64,000 nucleotides of DNA from Acholeplasmataceae bacterium (GCA_007692425.1 RECG01000008.1:1-64000); one strand, 5' to 3'; shown: positions 19,815 through 30,449, numbered from the stretch's first letter. Program-made: numbers and translations. Notes: a model not told the origin generated them from the sequence alone.

Positions 19815-21023
19815 TTAAACTTTTTTCAAAATGACAGCAGTGCCCATGCCGCCGCCGATGCAAAGGCTTGCCAGGCCGAGTCTGGCCTTCGGTTGCTTGT
19901 GCATCTCATGCAGCAGGGTCACCAGGATGCGGTTGCCGCTGGCGCCGACCGGATGGCCGAGCGCGATTGCGCCACCGTTGACATTGGTCTTGGCCATGAT
20001 GTCATCCATCGACATGCCATGTTCTTCGGCCAGTTCGGTGACGACACCGAGCGACTGGACAGCAAACGCTTCATTGAGTTCGAGTAAATCCATGTCGGCC
20101 AGTTTCAGTCCGGCGTGACGCAATGCCTGCCTGATGGCGGGCGTGGGTCCGAGTCCCATGATGCCGGGATCGACGCCACCTTGTCCGATGCCGACGACTT
20201 CGGCAAGCGGGGTCAGCTTGTATTGTTTGACAGCGTCCTCACCGGCCAAAAGCATGAAGCTGGCGCCATCGTTGATACCGGATGAGTTCCCGGCGGTCAC
20301 CGAACCGTCCTTCTTGAAAGCAGGTCTCAATTGGGACAGTTTTTCAAGGTTGGTCTGCCGGTTGATGTATTCATCTTTGTCAAAGACGATATCGCCTTTG
20401 CGTGAAGCGATGGTGATGGGGATGATTTCATCCTTGAAACGACCCGCATCATCGGCCTTGGCCGCCTTTTGCTGTGAAGTGAACGCGAACGCGTCCTGGT
20501 CTTCACGGCTGATCGTGTACTTGTCAGCGATATGTTCGGCTGTGACGCCCATGTGATAACCTTCAAAAGCGTCAGTCAAGGCATCATGTGTCATGTGGTC
20601 AAGCAGGGTCTGGTCACCAAACCTGACGCCTGAACGCACTTTGGCAGGCACCAGATACGGGGCCATACTCATGGATTCGATGCCACCGGCCACCACCAGG
20701 TCATGCAGACCCAGGGCGATGTTGGCAAATCCGTTCATCACCGTTTTCATGCCACTACCGCAGACCATGTTGACACCATAAGCCGGCACGCTGATCGGCA
20801 CCCCTGCTTGGATGGCAATCTGCCGGGCGAGGCCGTGCTTGAGTCCGGCTGGCAGGATGTTGCCGACCGACACTTCATCAAGCTTGGCCGGATCGATGGC
20901 GGTCTCGGCCAAAAGAGCCTTCAGCACCTGTGCACCGAATTCAGCCGGATGCAAGGTGGATAATGTGCCAAGAAATGATCCGATCGGACTTCTTTTGGCA
21001 GCAATCACATAAACTTTTTTCAT
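19815..21023 (-). CDS. Acetyl-CoA acetyltransferase (thiolase)
   Basis: KRSPIGSFLG, NMVCGSGMKTVM, NVNGGAIALGHPVGASGNRI, CIGGGMGTA. Confidence 0.92.
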   Translation of the reverse strand: MKKVYVIAAKRSPIGSFLGTLSTLHPAEFGAQVLKALLAETAIDPAKLDEVSVGNILPAGLKHGLARQIAIQAGVPISVPAYGVNMVCGSGMKTVMNGFANIALGLHDLVVAGGIESMSMAPYLVPAKVRSGVRFGDQTLLDHMTHDALTDAFEGYHMGVTAEHIADKYTISREDQDAFAFTSQQKAAKADDAGRFKDEIIPITIASRKGDIVFDKDEYINRQTNLEKLSQLRPAFKKDGSVTAGNSSGINDGASFMLLAGEDAVKQYKLTPLAEVVGIGQGGVDPGIMGLGPTPAIRQALRHAGLKLADMDLLELNEAFAVQSLGVVTELAEEHGMSMDDIMAKTNVNGGAIALGHPVGASGNRILVTLLHEMHKQPKARLGLASLCIGGGMGTAVILKKV

Positions 21024-21152
21024 ATCATCATCTCCTCTATATAATCGTAAAAGCGTTTTCAAATCTTGATAAAAAAGAGGCTCCAATCAATGATTCTCAC
21101 ATAAAAGGGCTTCATGGTCGCTTCATTCTTGGAGTATTCGTTTAACCGTTCA

Positions 21153-21168
21153 GTGAATAATTATTCAC
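21153..21168. promoter_or_regulatory. Candidate TetR-family operator: perfect 16-bp palindrome GTGAATAATTATTCAC
   Basis: Perfect dyad just downstream of the thiolase-operon -10; divergent TetR gene adjacent. Confidence 0.75.
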
Positions 21169-21179
21169 ATTACGAAATC

Positions 21180-21208
21180 ATTTTATCACAGGCATCACCC
21201 TTTGTCAA
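21180..21208 (-). promoter_or_regulatory. Sigma-A-like promoter of the thiolase-to-hydrolase operon
   Basis: Minus strand TTGACA-17 nt-TAAAAT (21203-21208 and 21180-21185). Confidence 0.75.
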
Positions 21209-21247
21209 GACGGCCCATTTCATTTCATCATGTCAATTGTCAAAAAT

Positions 21248-21264
21248 GACACCTTTTAGGTGTC
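21248..21264. repeat. Inverted repeat GACACCT-TTT-AGGTGTC in TetR/thiolase intergenic region
   Basis: 7-bp perfect arms, 3-nt spacer. Confidence 0.6.
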
Positions 21265-21335
21265 GCACACAAATACATGGCCTGGGTGTTGTCTTTTCAC
21301 CTTTTTTCGGCTACACTAAACATGGAGTTGAAAAG

Positions 21336-21950
21336 ATGGACCAAAATAATTATCGTCTGCCCAAACGCAAGGATGGCCAGAAAACATTCGAGCATATCAT
21401 CGAGACCGCCCGTAAATTGTTTTCCAAAAAGGGGTACCAGGCGACCTCGATCAATGAGATCATTGAGAAGTCGGGCATTGCCACCGGTACGTTTTATCTA
21501 TACTTTGATGACAAGTTCGCCCTCTATTCCTATTTGTTGTCCAAATACCGTCGCTCTATCCGGAAAGCCATCAGTGAAGGCATCAAGGGTGCCCACACGC
21601 GTCATGACAAGGAACGACTCGGCATCCGGGCCTTCCTGAAGTTCGCCTGGCAGGATCCGCTTGCCTACAGGATCATCTGGGAATCGATGTTTGCCGATCA
21701 AGCGCTCTTCCGCGAATATTATGAAACCTTCAGCCGTGATTATGTCCGCCAGCTCGACCTGGCCGTCAAGGACGGCGAGGTACGTCCTGATATCGACCTT
21801 GAGACCTTGTCGTATGTCCTGATGGGCATCTCCAACTTCGTCGGCTTGCAGGTCCTCTTCCGCGAGACCTTGACCGATCGTGATCTTGACCACATCACCG
21901 AACAGGTGATGAAGGTGCTCAAATCCGGCATGTTCACCAAAACCGAATAG
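21336..21950 (+). CDS. TetR/AcrR-family transcriptional regulator
   Basis: IIETARKLFSKKGYQATSINEIIEKSGIATGTFYLYFDDKFALY helix-turn-helix. Confidence 0.9.
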   Translation: MDQNNYRLPKRKDGQKTFEHIIETARKLFSKKGYQATSINEIIEKSGIATGTFYLYFDDKFALYSYLLSKYRRSIRKAISEGIKGAHTRHDKERLGIRAFLKFAWQDPLAYRIIWESMFADQALFREYYETFSRDYVRQLDLAVKDGEVRPDIDLETLSYVLMGISNFVGLQVLFRETLTDRDLDHITEQVMKVLKSGMFTKTE

Positions 21951-21969
21951 GCGCGAGCCTATTTTTTTT
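21946..21969 (+). terminator. Terminator of TetR gene
   Basis: AATAGGC-GCGA-GCCTATT followed by T8, overlapping stop codon. Confidence 0.75.
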
Positions 21970-21980
21970 GATTCACAAAT

Positions 21981-22005
21981 AAAAAAAACAGCACGACTGT
22001 GCTGT
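21981..22005 (-). terminator. Terminator of DUF2892 gene
   Basis: ACAGCAC-GACT-GTGCTGT with minus-strand U-tract. Confidence 0.75.
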
Positions 22006-22007
22006 CT

Positions 22008-22241
22008 TCACATCTCTTTCCCGTTTGGATCCTTGTCTTCGCCTTTCAAGATGACCTTACAAGTATTGAGACCGAATAATTTGTATAGAAAGCAAAATCC
22101 CAGATAGGCGGTGCCGACCATGACGGCCGTGCCAATCAAAAGCAACCATTGCCGGTAGACGATGGCGAATACCAAAAAACCGATGCCAAGTGTATAACGG
22201 ATGAGTTTGTCAATGGTGCCGACATTATATCGCATGTTCAT
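22008..22241 (-). CDS. DUF2892-like inner membrane protein
   Basis: MRYNVGTIDKLIRYTLGIGF...GFCFLYKLFGLNTCK. Confidence 0.75.
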   Translation of the reverse strand: MNMRYNVGTIDKLIRYTLGIGFLVFAIVYRQWLLLIGTAVMVGTAYLGFCFLYKLFGLNTCKVILKGEDKDPNGKEM

Positions 22242-22328
22242 GCACAACCCTCCTTTAGACAATTCCATTATAGTGCATTCTTGGCCGAATGCGTAAACAT
22301 ATGCTTGAACGTGGCAGGTTGACAAGCC

Positions 22329-23384
22329 TCAATCATTGAAAAGCGATAGCTGTTCCATGCCCAGTTTTTTATGTCCGGAGACGATCCGTTGCCACTTCGA
22401 ACTCCGTCCCTTGCCCAAGGGTCGGATTTTGTTTTCATCCTTCAAACGCTTCAAGGTGCGGTCGATGGTCGCGTCGCTGACATTGGGATGACGTTTACGC
22501 AGGTCCTCCTTGCAGAAAATCTCGCTCAGCTTCAAAATGCTGTTTTCAATGTTGTCAGACTTGTTCAAGTCACGTTCGAATGAGTATTCATGCGCCATCT
22601 TGTCGACATCCTGATAGGCATCGATCAACAGGTGGATGAGCATTCTTGAGAGCATGTCGGTCTGGGCGAAACCGGAAGACCAGTAATAGTTGGCCGTGAT
22701 GATGCCGCTTTGCCAGGCGGCTTTGTTTTCGGCGAAATAGGCGAAAAAGGGCACGTATTTAAAGACCGTGAAGTCTCTGAACAAAAGGGCATAAAGTAAA
22801 ACCAAAGCAATCAGTTCGTTATGCTTTGTCATGATTTTCATGTTCAAAAAATCGACATAAAAGTTGGCGATCAACTGGGTCAGTTCAAACTTGTTGCTGC
22901 GCATGTTCTTGTCAAACAGACGCATCAACTCTTCTAAATCCTCACGCCTGCTCTTCTTCCTTGACTTGTTGAGCATGCCCTCGTCCTTGGCGGCATAGCT
23001 GGCAAAACCGATCGGCTCGGTTTGTCGCGACAGCAGCCTGGCGAGATTGTCGACCTCATTTACGAGCAGTTCGAAAGACTCCGGATTGGCATGCAGTTTA
23101 TGAAGTGCCTGCCGGATGTTGGCCATCAGTGCCTCGTCCTTGTTTTTCGGCGCCATCTGCTTCTTGGCGAACAACTTGATGCGGGCATCGGTCATGTCCA
23201 GTTCGAGGGTCGAGGCAATCGCGACCAGGTTGGACTCCAGTGTCTTTTTCTCGAAAGCACCCTGGTCACGATTGAAAAGGTCGTCATAATAAAACGACTT
23301 GCCCTTGTATTCATATAATGACAGCAGCAGGAGGACCAGCTCGTTCGAAATCTGGATACGCTCCATATTGTTCAGTGCTTTCAT
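22329..23384 (-). CDS. Hypothetical protein, possible degenerate Fic-like protein with C-terminal winged-helix-like segment
   Basis: C-terminal half resembles the post-active-site helices of Fic proteins but no HPFxxGNGR motif; SDATIDRTLKRLKDENKIRPLGKGRSSKW. Confidence 0.5.
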   Translation of the reverse strand: MKALNNMERIQISNELVLLLLSLYEYKGKSFYYDDLFNRDQGAFEKKTLESNLVAIASTLELDMTDARIKLFAKKQMAPKNKDEALMANIRQALHKLHANPESFELLVNEVDNLARLLSRQTEPIGFASYAAKDEGMLNKSRKKSRREDLEELMRLFDKNMRSNKFELTQLIANFYVDFLNMKIMTKHNELIALVLLYALLFRDFTVFKYVPFFAYFAENKAAWQSGIITANYYWSSGFAQTDMLSRMLIHLLIDAYQDVDKMAHEYSFERDLNKSDNIENSILKLSEIFCKEDLRKRHPNVSDATIDRTLKRLKDENKIRPLGKGRSSKWQRIVSGHKKLGMEQLSLFND

Positions 23385-23394
23385 GGTCACACTC

Positions 23395-25032
23395 CTAATA
23401 GAAACATGAACCGCCGATGAATTCGCGTAAGAGCGAATGGCACGGCACGAGGTCATCATCGATGTCACGGAAGTACTTCAAGAACTTCAACAGCCGGTTG
23501 GCGGTGATGAAATAGGGATCATCCTCGGCAATCGCCTGCAATTGCTTGACGGCATGTTTTTTCAAGACGGCAAACTCATAAGTCAGTTCGGAATTGAAGA
23601 CATAATTGGCTTCACGCTGCGCCGGATAGATCCAACGGAACTCGCCGCGGCGGACCGAGGCCCACATTTTCATTGTTTCGATCGGCGAAGCGTTGCGGTA
23701 CTTCTGGTCACGGACGATCCGTCTTAACAATCTGAGTTCGGTGATACTGACAGGGTTGTGGTCATCGATGTGCAACTGCGTCTGGGGCGAGATGTAGATG
23801 TTGAACTTCTGGTGTTTCGGGATGCTCGCCGTCAACTGCCCGCTCAAGGCATGGATGCCTTCGATGATGATCGGTGAATCCGCTGGCAGGCTGAGCGTCC
23901 TGCCAGTTTCTCTCAGACCCGTCTTGAAGTTGAAATGCGGCAAGGTGACCTCATCACCTTGAATCAGGGCCACCATGTCATGGTTGAAGAGTGCGATGTC
24001 CAACGCTTCGACATGTTCGAGGTCGGGACTGCCATCAGGATTTTTCGGTGCCATCTCGCGTCCCAGGTAATAGTCATCGATTGAGACCATGACCGGACGG
24101 ATGCCACGGCTCATCAACTCGATCCGCAGCCGGTTCGAAAATGTCGTCTTTCCCGATGAGGACGGTCCGGCGATGCCGATCAGGCGTGTATCCGGCATGT
24201 CACGTTCAATCAGTTCGCCCAGTTCGGCCAACTGGCGGTGGTGCTTGGTTTCACACATGTTGACGAAATCGACGGCTGACAGGCGGTCCTTGGCATATTC
24301 GTTCATCAAGGGAATGGTGTTACCCTTGATGATCCGCCCCCACTGGGCGGCTTCCTTGAGTGCCTGGCCGAAAGTCGGCTCATCGATGAACTTGGGGATT
24401 TCACCATTAAACTCAGCCCGTGGATACTGGATCAGGAAACCGGGATGATACACGAACATGCGAAAGTCACGCAAGTATCCGGTCGAAGGTAGCATGTAAC
24501 CGAACATGTAGTTGATGTAGCGGTTACATTCATACAGGTTGACATAGTCTTCATCGCGGTATTGCAGGATGTCGACTTTGTCGTTCATGCCGAATGACTG
24601 GTAAAGCTTGATGGCTTCACCGACCGGCACACGACGTCTTTTAACCGGATGGTCGGCCTTGATGATTGCGCGGACTTCCGTCATGATGGTCTGGACGACA
24701 CCTTGGTCAAGACGCATGCCATGGTGATCCAGCACCGCCAGGATGGAACGGGATATGCTATAGTTGTAGGTGATGCGGGCATCCGGATAAAGCCGGTGCA
24801 CCGCCATGGCGATCACATAGCGCAAGGTCGATTCATAAATCCGGATGGCATCGGGATGGTCATAGCCCAGAAAGCGGACATCGGCATCCTTGGTCATGAC
24901 ATAGGTCAATTCACGCAGACGGCTGTTGACCGTCGCGGCCAGGACGTGATCTAGACCGGCCTTTTTGGCAATTGCCTGCAAGGTCACCGGTTGATCGAAC
25001 GTCAGGGTCTGATCAGATAATGTGATGTTCAT
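23395..25032 (-). CDS. Uridine kinase-like nucleoside kinase with N-terminal TGS/ThrRS-like domains
   Basis: IAGPSSSGKTTFSNRL Walker A, SIDDYYLGR, LPHFNFKTG, IIIEGIHALS. Confidence 0.83.
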   Translation of the reverse strand: MNITLSDQTLTFDQPVTLQAIAKKAGLDHVLAATVNSRLRELTYVMTKDADVRFLGYDHPDAIRIYESTLRYVIAMAVHRLYPDARITYNYSISRSILAVLDHHGMRLDQGVVQTIMTEVRAIIKADHPVKRRRVPVGEAIKLYQSFGMNDKVDILQYRDEDYVNLYECNRYINYMFGYMLPSTGYLRDFRMFVYHPGFLIQYPRAEFNGEIPKFIDEPTFGQALKEAAQWGRIIKGNTIPLMNEYAKDRLSAVDFVNMCETKHHRQLAELGELIERDMPDTRLIGIAGPSSSGKTTFSNRLRIELMSRGIRPVMVSIDDYYLGREMAPKNPDGSPDLEHVEALDIALFNHDMVALIQGDEVTLPHFNFKTGLRETGRTLSLPADSPIIIEGIHALSGQLTASIPKHQKFNIYISPQTQLHIDDHNPVSITELRLLRRIVRDQKYRNASPIETMKMWASVRRGEFRWIYPAQREANYVFNSELTYEFAVLKKHAVKQLQAIAEDDPYFITANRLLKFLKYFRDIDDDLVPCHSLLREFIGGSCFY

Positions 25033-25042
25033 GGCCTCTCCT

Positions 25043-27646
25043 TTATTCCTCGTCCTCGTCAAACAGGTCAAGACGGCTCAAATGGATCTTGGTGTCACGT
25101 TTGACGATGACTTCCTCTTTCACGATATCGACCGCTTCCAACACCGGAAGCGGGTCTTTCTTCGGTTCGATGCGGACGACGGGCGTCTTGTCTTCTTCCC
25201 GTTCTTCCACGGCCGGGGTGATGTGTATGGCGTAGCCCCTGCCCACCGCATCCTCGTCATACATCTTCTTGCCGAATTTGTTGTTTTGATATTTCAAGTC
25301 GCTGACCAGGCAGCTGAGACTGCTTTTCTCCGTGACAATCAGCACCTTGGTGTCCTCACGTTGTTGGGCTCTTGACAAACGGCTTGCCGAAGCGACAAAA
25401 TGCGGATTGGCCTTTTGTTGTTCGACTGCCAGGATGCCTCTGCGGTTACGGTTGTAAACGGGCAGTTCCTCGACCACGTCCTTGATGACGTGTCCACGGA
25501 CCGTCAGCATGATGAATTCATCGGTGGGATCGACATACATGGCTGCCATCAACTGGTCATCCTTGCCTAAAGACATGCTCTTGACCCCACCGGCCTGCAA
25601 CCCGTATTCGGGCAGGTCAGTGGTCTTGAAACGCAAGGCATACCCTTTCTTTGACACCGAGACGATGTTGGGGCGTTCACCGATGTCGACAGCAGCCAGC
25701 TCGTCGCCATCACTTAATTTCATCGCCCGGATCGTCTTGCTGTAACGCGAGACTTCGAAATCGGACAGTTTGGCTTGTTTCATCATGCCTTCGCGGGTGG
25801 CCAGAAGCAATGTCTGCTCTTCCTGGAAATCACGGATGGCGATGACCTTGACGACCCGTTCGTTGCGTTCGATCGGCGTGATGTTGTTTAAATACACGCC
25901 AAGATCCTTCCAACGCTGTTCATCGATCCGGTAGACCGGCATGAAGATGTAGTTGCCCAGGTTGGTGAAAATCAACAACGTGTCAAGCGTGTTGACCTCT
26001 TCTTCAAACAAAAGGGCGTCGTCAGCCTTCAGGCCAACGGATTGCGAAGCTTGGTGACTGCGTGTGCTTGACCGCTTCACGTAGCCGTCTTTGGTAATAC
26101 CGATGACGACCCGTTCATCGCTGATCAGTTCTTTCTGGTCGATGCGGATGTTTTCAATTTCGGCTTCGATTTCACTGCGTCGGTCCTCACCCAGGGTGCG
26201 CGCGACATCCGAAAGCTCACGCTTGATGACGCGTCTGAGTGCATGCTCGCTCGACAAGATATGATGAAGTTCCTTGATGCGTTCATTCAACGCATCACTT
26301 TCCTTTTTCAAAGCCTCGATGTCGGTATTGGACAAACGATAGAGCTGCAAGGTCACGATCGCTTCCGCCTGGACATCGGAAAAACCGAATGTCGCCATGA
26401 TGTTTTCCTTGGCGTTCTGCTTGTTCTCAGATTGACGAATGATCTTGACAATCTCTTCGACCACCGACACCATCTTGATCAGACCTTCAACGATGTGCTG
26501 ACGCTTGGTCGCCTTGGCCAGTTCATAGTTGGAACGGTTGGTGATGACTTCCTTCTGATGGTTGATGTAAGCCTTCAAGACGGGCAGGACGCCCACCAAA
26601 ACGGGGCGGTGGTTCAAAATCGCCACCATGTTATAGTTGTAGGCCACCTGCAAATCGGTAACCTTGAACAAATAAGTCAAGACAAACTGCGCATCCGCGC
26701 CTTTGCGTAAATCGATGGCGATACGAAGCCCTTCCTGGTCTGATTCATCACGGATTTCAGTGATGTCGTCAATCCGCTTGTCGATTCTCAACAGGTCGAT
26801 CGATTTGACCAGGTCGGCCTTGTTGACCTCGTAAGGGATTTCCGTGATGATAATGCGGTCCTGGCTGCGCGAGACTTCTTCAATCTCGGTCTTGGCCCTG
26901 ATGATGACCTTGCCAGCGCCGGTCTCAAGCGCGGATAAAATACCGCCCAGACCTTGGACGATGCCGCCGGTCGGAAAATCCGGCCCTTTGATGATGCGGG
27001 CCAGTTCCGGCAGCGTGATCGCTTCGTTATCGAGATAAGCGATGGTCGCCTCGACGACTTCCCGCAAGTTGTGGGGCGGAATCTTGGTGGCATAACCGGC
27101 ACTGATGCCGGTCGCACCATTGACCAGGAGATTGGGAAACTTGGCCGGCAAAACCGTCGGTTCGAGTTCCTCATCGTCAAAGTTCGGTACGAAGGGGACA
27201 GTCCGTTTTTCAATGTCTGCAAGCAACGCTTCCGACGCCGCTGACAGCCTGGCTTCGGTATAGCGCATCGCCGCGGCCGAATCACCGTCAATTGAGCCGT
27301 TGTTGCCATGCATGTCGACCAAGGGCAGACGCATCTTGAAATCCTGGCTCATCCGCACCATCGCCTCGTAAATAGAGGCATCACCGTGCGGATGATACTT
27401 GCCCATCACCTCGCCGGCGATGCGGGCCGATTTCTTGTAAGGTCTGTTTGAAAACATGCCCATTTGCTGCATGGCATACAAGATACGCCGCTGGACCGGC
27501 TTGAGGCCGTCCCTGGCATCCGGCAGGGCGCGTTCTTGGATGATGTATTTGGAATAACGGGCAAAACGCTCGGACACGATGTCCTCGAGCGTTTCGGCCA
27601 TGATCTTCTCAATGTATTGGTCGACCTTCTTGATGACAGACATCAT
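25043..27646 (-). CDS. parC: DNA topoisomerase IV subunit A
   Basis: [41 protein letters not shown]. Confidence 0.92.
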   Translation of the reverse strand: MMSVIKKVDQYIEKIMAETLEDIVSERFARYSKYIIQERALPDARDGLKPVQRRILYAMQQMGMFSNRPYKKSARIAGEVMGKYHPHGDASIYEAMVRMSQDFKMRLPLVDMHGNNGSIDGDSAAAMRYTEARLSAASEALLADIEKRTVPFVPNFDDEELEPTVLPAKFPNLLVNGATGISAGYATKIPPHNLREVVEATIAYLDNEAITLPELARIIKGPDFPTGGIVQGLGGILSALETGAGKVIIRAKTEIEEVSRSQDRIIITEIPYEVNKADLVKSIDLLRIDKRIDDITEIRDESDQEGLRIAIDLRKGADAQFVLTYLFKVTDLQVAYNYNMVAILNHRPVLVGVLPVLKAYINHQKEVITNRSNYELAKATKRQHIVEGLIKMVSVVEEIVKIIRQSENKQNAKENIMATFGFSDVQAEAIVTLQLYRLSNTDIEALKKESDALNERIKELHHILSSEHALRRVIKRELSDVARTLGEDRRSEIEAEIENIRIDQKELISDERVVIGITKDGYVKRSSTRSHQASQSVGLKADDALLFEEEVNTLDTLLIFTNLGNYIFMPVYRIDEQRWKDLGVYLNNITPIERNERVVKVIAIRDFQEEQTLLLATREGMMKQAKLSDFEVSRYSKTIRAMKLSDGDELAAVDIGERPNIVSVSKKGYALRFKTTDLPEYGLQAGGVKSMSLGKDDQLMAAMYVDPTDEFIMLTVRGHVIKDVVEELPVYNRNRRGILAVEQQKANPHFVASASRLSRAQQREDTKVLIVTEKSSLSCLVSDLKYQNNKFGKKMYDEDAVGRGYAIHITPAVEEREEDKTPVVRIEPKKDPLPVLEAVDIVKEEVIVKRDTKIHLSRLDLFDEDEE

Positions 27647-29604
27647 TCGACCCCTTTCTGCAGGTCAAAATCATCGCTGATTTCAAAATCAACATTGTCT
27701 TCGATCCAGGCACGCCGGGGCATGACCTCATCACCCATCAGCACAGAGATACGACGGTCGGAAGCCGACAAGTCGTCAATCCTGACCTGGATCAGCTTGC
27801 GGGTTTCCGGATTCATGGTCGTCTCCCACAATTGGACGGCGTTCATTTCACCAAGCCCCTTGTAGCGTTGCAGGTTATAAGGACTTTCGTTGAGCATCGC
27901 CTTGAGCGCGTCATCGCTCCAGGCATACATGACCTCTTCCTTCTTGCCCTTCTTGCGGGTCAGTTTGTACAAAGGCGGTTGGGCGAGATAAAGACGCCCG
28001 TCTTCAATCAAGGGTCTCATATAGCGGAAAAAGAAGGTCAGCAACAAGACCTGGATGTGAGCCCCGTCGGTGTCGGCGTCGGTCATGATGATGATCTTGG
28101 CATACTGGCATTTCTTCAAATCGAAATCGGCACCGAAATCACCGCCGATCGTATGGATGATGGTGCTGATTTCTTCATTCTTCAAAATCGTGTCAACCGG
28201 CGAACGCTCGGTGTTGATGACCTTGCCGCGCAGGGGCAGGATTGCCTGGAAGCGGCGGTTGCGACCTTGCTTGGCTGAACCGCCGGCCGAATCCCCTTCG
28301 ACCAGAAAGAGCTCGTTGACGGACTTGTCCTTGCCTTGTGCAGGGGTCAGCTTGCCGCTCAAAGAGACTTCCTTTTTTTGCTTGCCTCTGCCGTTTCTGG
28401 CCTCGTCACGCGCCTTGCGCGCCGCCTCACGGGCGCGTTGCGCCTGCAAGGCACGACCGATGATCTGGCTGGCGATCGGTTTGTTTTCTTCCATGTAGGT
28501 CGTGAAAAACTCATAGACGACCTGGTCGGTCGCGTTCCTGGCCTCGGGTGTGCCGAGTTTGCCTTTGGTCTGTCCTTCGAACTCAAGGACTTCTTCCGGG
28601 ATTCGCAAGGACATCACCGCGGTGAGCCCCTCCCGGATATCGGAACCGTCCAAATTGGGATCCTTGTCCTTGAGTAAGGCATACTTGCGGGCATAGTCGT
28701 TGATTGAACGGGTCAGCGCGGACTTGAAGCCGATTTCATGCGTGCCGCCGTCCTTCGTCCTGACGTTGTTGACGAAAGACAAAATCGTCTCCTGGTAGCT
28801 ATCGGTGAACTGGAAGGCGATTTCGACTTCGATGTGCTTGCTTTTCTTCTTGGCTAGCGGATATGTTGCCTCAATCAGATGGGTCTCGTGCACACCTTTC
28901 TTTTCTTTGTTTAAAAAGCGGATATAGGCCTTGATGCCGTCTTCATATTTGAAGGATTCCTTATGGTTGGTCCGTTGGTCGATGAGCGTTATCTTCAAGC
29001 CGGAAATGAGAAAAGCCGCCTCACGAAGGCGTTCCTTGATGACATCATATTGGAAAAGGGTTGTCATGAATATTTTCGGATCGGGTTTGAACCAGACGGT
29101 CGTGCCGGTCTTTTTGGTCTCGCCAATCCGCTCGAGAGCGGCGATCTTGCGACCACCGTCTTCAAAGCGTTGACGCCAAATGGCGCCATCACGATAGATT
29201 GTCACTTCCAAGAACTGGCTCAGGGCGTTCACCACCGATGAACCGACGCCGTGCAATCCACCTGAGACCTTGTAGCCGCTGGTCTCGCTGAACTTGCCGC
29301 CGGCATGCAAAACCGTAAAAATAATCTCGGTCGTGGGTCTTCCGGATACGTGTGTTTTATAAGGCATGCCACGACCGGCGTCCACCACCTCGATGCTGTT
29401 ATCGCTCTTGATGGTCAGCGTGATTTCCTTGCCGAAACCAGAAAGCGATTCATCGATGGCGTTATCGACGATTTCCCAGACCAGATGATGCAGTCCGCGG
29501 CCGTCAGTAGAGCCGACATACATGCCTGGTCGCTTGCGGACGGCTTCTAATCCTTCAAGGATCTGGATTGATTTTTCATCATAGATTTTGTTTGCTTTAC
29601 TCAC
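27643..29604 (-). CDS. parE: DNA topoisomerase IV subunit B
   Basis: [64 protein letters not shown]; proposed GTG start at 29604 because the upstream ATG at 29634 overlaps the -10 element. Confidence 0.88.
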   Translation of the reverse strand: MSKANKIYDEKSIQILEGLEAVRKRPGMYVGSTDGRGLHHLVWEIVDNAIDESLSGFGKEITLTIKSDNSIEVVDAGRGMPYKTHVSGRPTTEIIFTVLHAGGKFSETSGYKVSGGLHGVGSSVVNALSQFLEVTIYRDGAIWRQRFEDGGRKIAALERIGETKKTGTTVWFKPDPKIFMTTLFQYDVIKERLREAAFLISGLKITLIDQRTNHKESFKYEDGIKAYIRFLNKEKKGVHETHLIEATYPLAKKKSKHIEVEIAFQFTDSYQETILSFVNNVRTKDGGTHEIGFKSALTRSINDYARKYALLKDKDPNLDGSDIREGLTAVMSLRIPEEVLEFEGQTKGKLGTPEARNATDQVVYEFFTTYMEENKPIASQIIGRALQAQRAREAARKARDEARNGRGKQKKEVSLSGKLTPAQGKDKSVNELFLVEGDSAGGSAKQGRNRRFQAILPLRGKVINTERSPVDTILKNEEISTIIHTIGGDFGADFDLKKCQYAKIIIMTDADTDGAHIQVLLLTFFFRYMRPLIEDGRLYLAQPPLYKLTRKKGKKEEVMYAWSDDALKAMLNESPYNLQRYKGLGEMNAVQLWETTMNPETRKLIQVRIDDLSASDRRISVLMGDEVMPRRAWIEDNVDFEISDDFDLQKGVE

Positions 29605-29632
29605 GTCATCACCATCTTCTTTGCTTGATTTC

Positions 29633-29661
29633 ATTATAGCAAAAAATATAGTCATGCACAA
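29633..29661 (-). promoter_or_regulatory. parE promoter
   Basis: Minus strand TTGTGC-17 nt-TATAAT. Confidence 0.65.
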
Positions 29662-29710
29662 TGATTTGACGGTGTTTTGTAAATTTATTTTCATTCTAAC
29701 ATCGTTATGA

Positions 29711-29716
29711 TATAAT
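29711..29716 (+). promoter_or_regulatory. Extended -10 element (TGATATAAT) upstream of plsY
   Basis: TG-A-TATAAT ahead of plsY ATG at 29739. Confidence 0.5.
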
Positions 29717-29738
29717 GATGTGGTAACGAGGTATATAT

Positions 29739-30419
29739 ATGATTGTCGCGGGCATCATCATCTTCATGATCCTGTCCTATTTCCTGGGTTCGATCCCCAG
29801 TGGACTGCTGATCGGCAAGATATTTAAAAACATCGATATCAGGCAATACGGATCCAAAAACATGGGCGCGACCAACGCCATCCGCGTGCTTGGTTTCCGT
29901 TATGGCGTCTTCGCCTTTGTCTTTGATGCGCTCAAAGGTGCATTAGTCATGATCATCCTGGCGATTTTCCAGTTGACCGACTTATATCTCCTGAGTGTCA
30001 ACGGCATCATCCTGGACATCACCATCCTTTACGGCATGGCCGCGGTGCTGGGCCACGTCTTTCCCATCTATATCAATTTCAAAGGTGGCAAGGCCGTCGC
30101 CACGAGCGCCGGCATGGTCATCGCGATCGAGCCGTTTGTCGCCTTGATCGCCATCACGCTTTTCTTCGCCATGTTCAAGAAGACGCGCTATGTCTCGCTT
30201 TCATCGACCACCGCCGCGACCATCGCGGTCGCCATGTTTGTCATCAGGGTGCCGATTCTGGTGCTGACACCGTTGCGTGTCGTGTTCACCAAGCCGGGGG
30301 CGTCTTTGAGCACCTATCTGCTTGAAATGGTGGTTGTCATCGCCCTTGCCGTCTTGATCCTGATCCGGCATCGAAAAAATTACCAACGTCTCCGTGAAGG
30401 GACCGAACACCGCTTTTAA
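29739..30419 (+). CDS. plsY: Glycerol-3-phosphate acyltransferase PlsY
   Basis: YFLGSIPSGLLIGK, YGSKNMGATNAIRVLG, GHVFPIYINFKGGKAVATSAG. Confidence 0.93.
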   Translation: MIVAGIIIFMILSYFLGSIPSGLLIGKIFKNIDIRQYGSKNMGATNAIRVLGFRYGVFAFVFDALKGALVMIILAIFQLTDLYLLSVNGIILDITILYGMAAVLGHVFPIYINFKGGKAVATSAGMVIAIEPFVALIAITLFFAMFKKTRYVSLSSTTAATIAVAMFVIRVPILVLTPLRVVFTKPGASLSTYLLEMVVVIALAVLILIRHRKNYQRLREGTEHRF

Positions 30420-30422
30420 CAA

Positions 30423-30446
30423 AAAAGTCTCCATGTGGAGACTTTT
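30423..30446. terminator. Bidirectional terminator
   Basis: AAAAGTCTCCA-TG-TGGAGACTTTT. Confidence 0.85.
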
Positions 30447-30449
30447 CTT

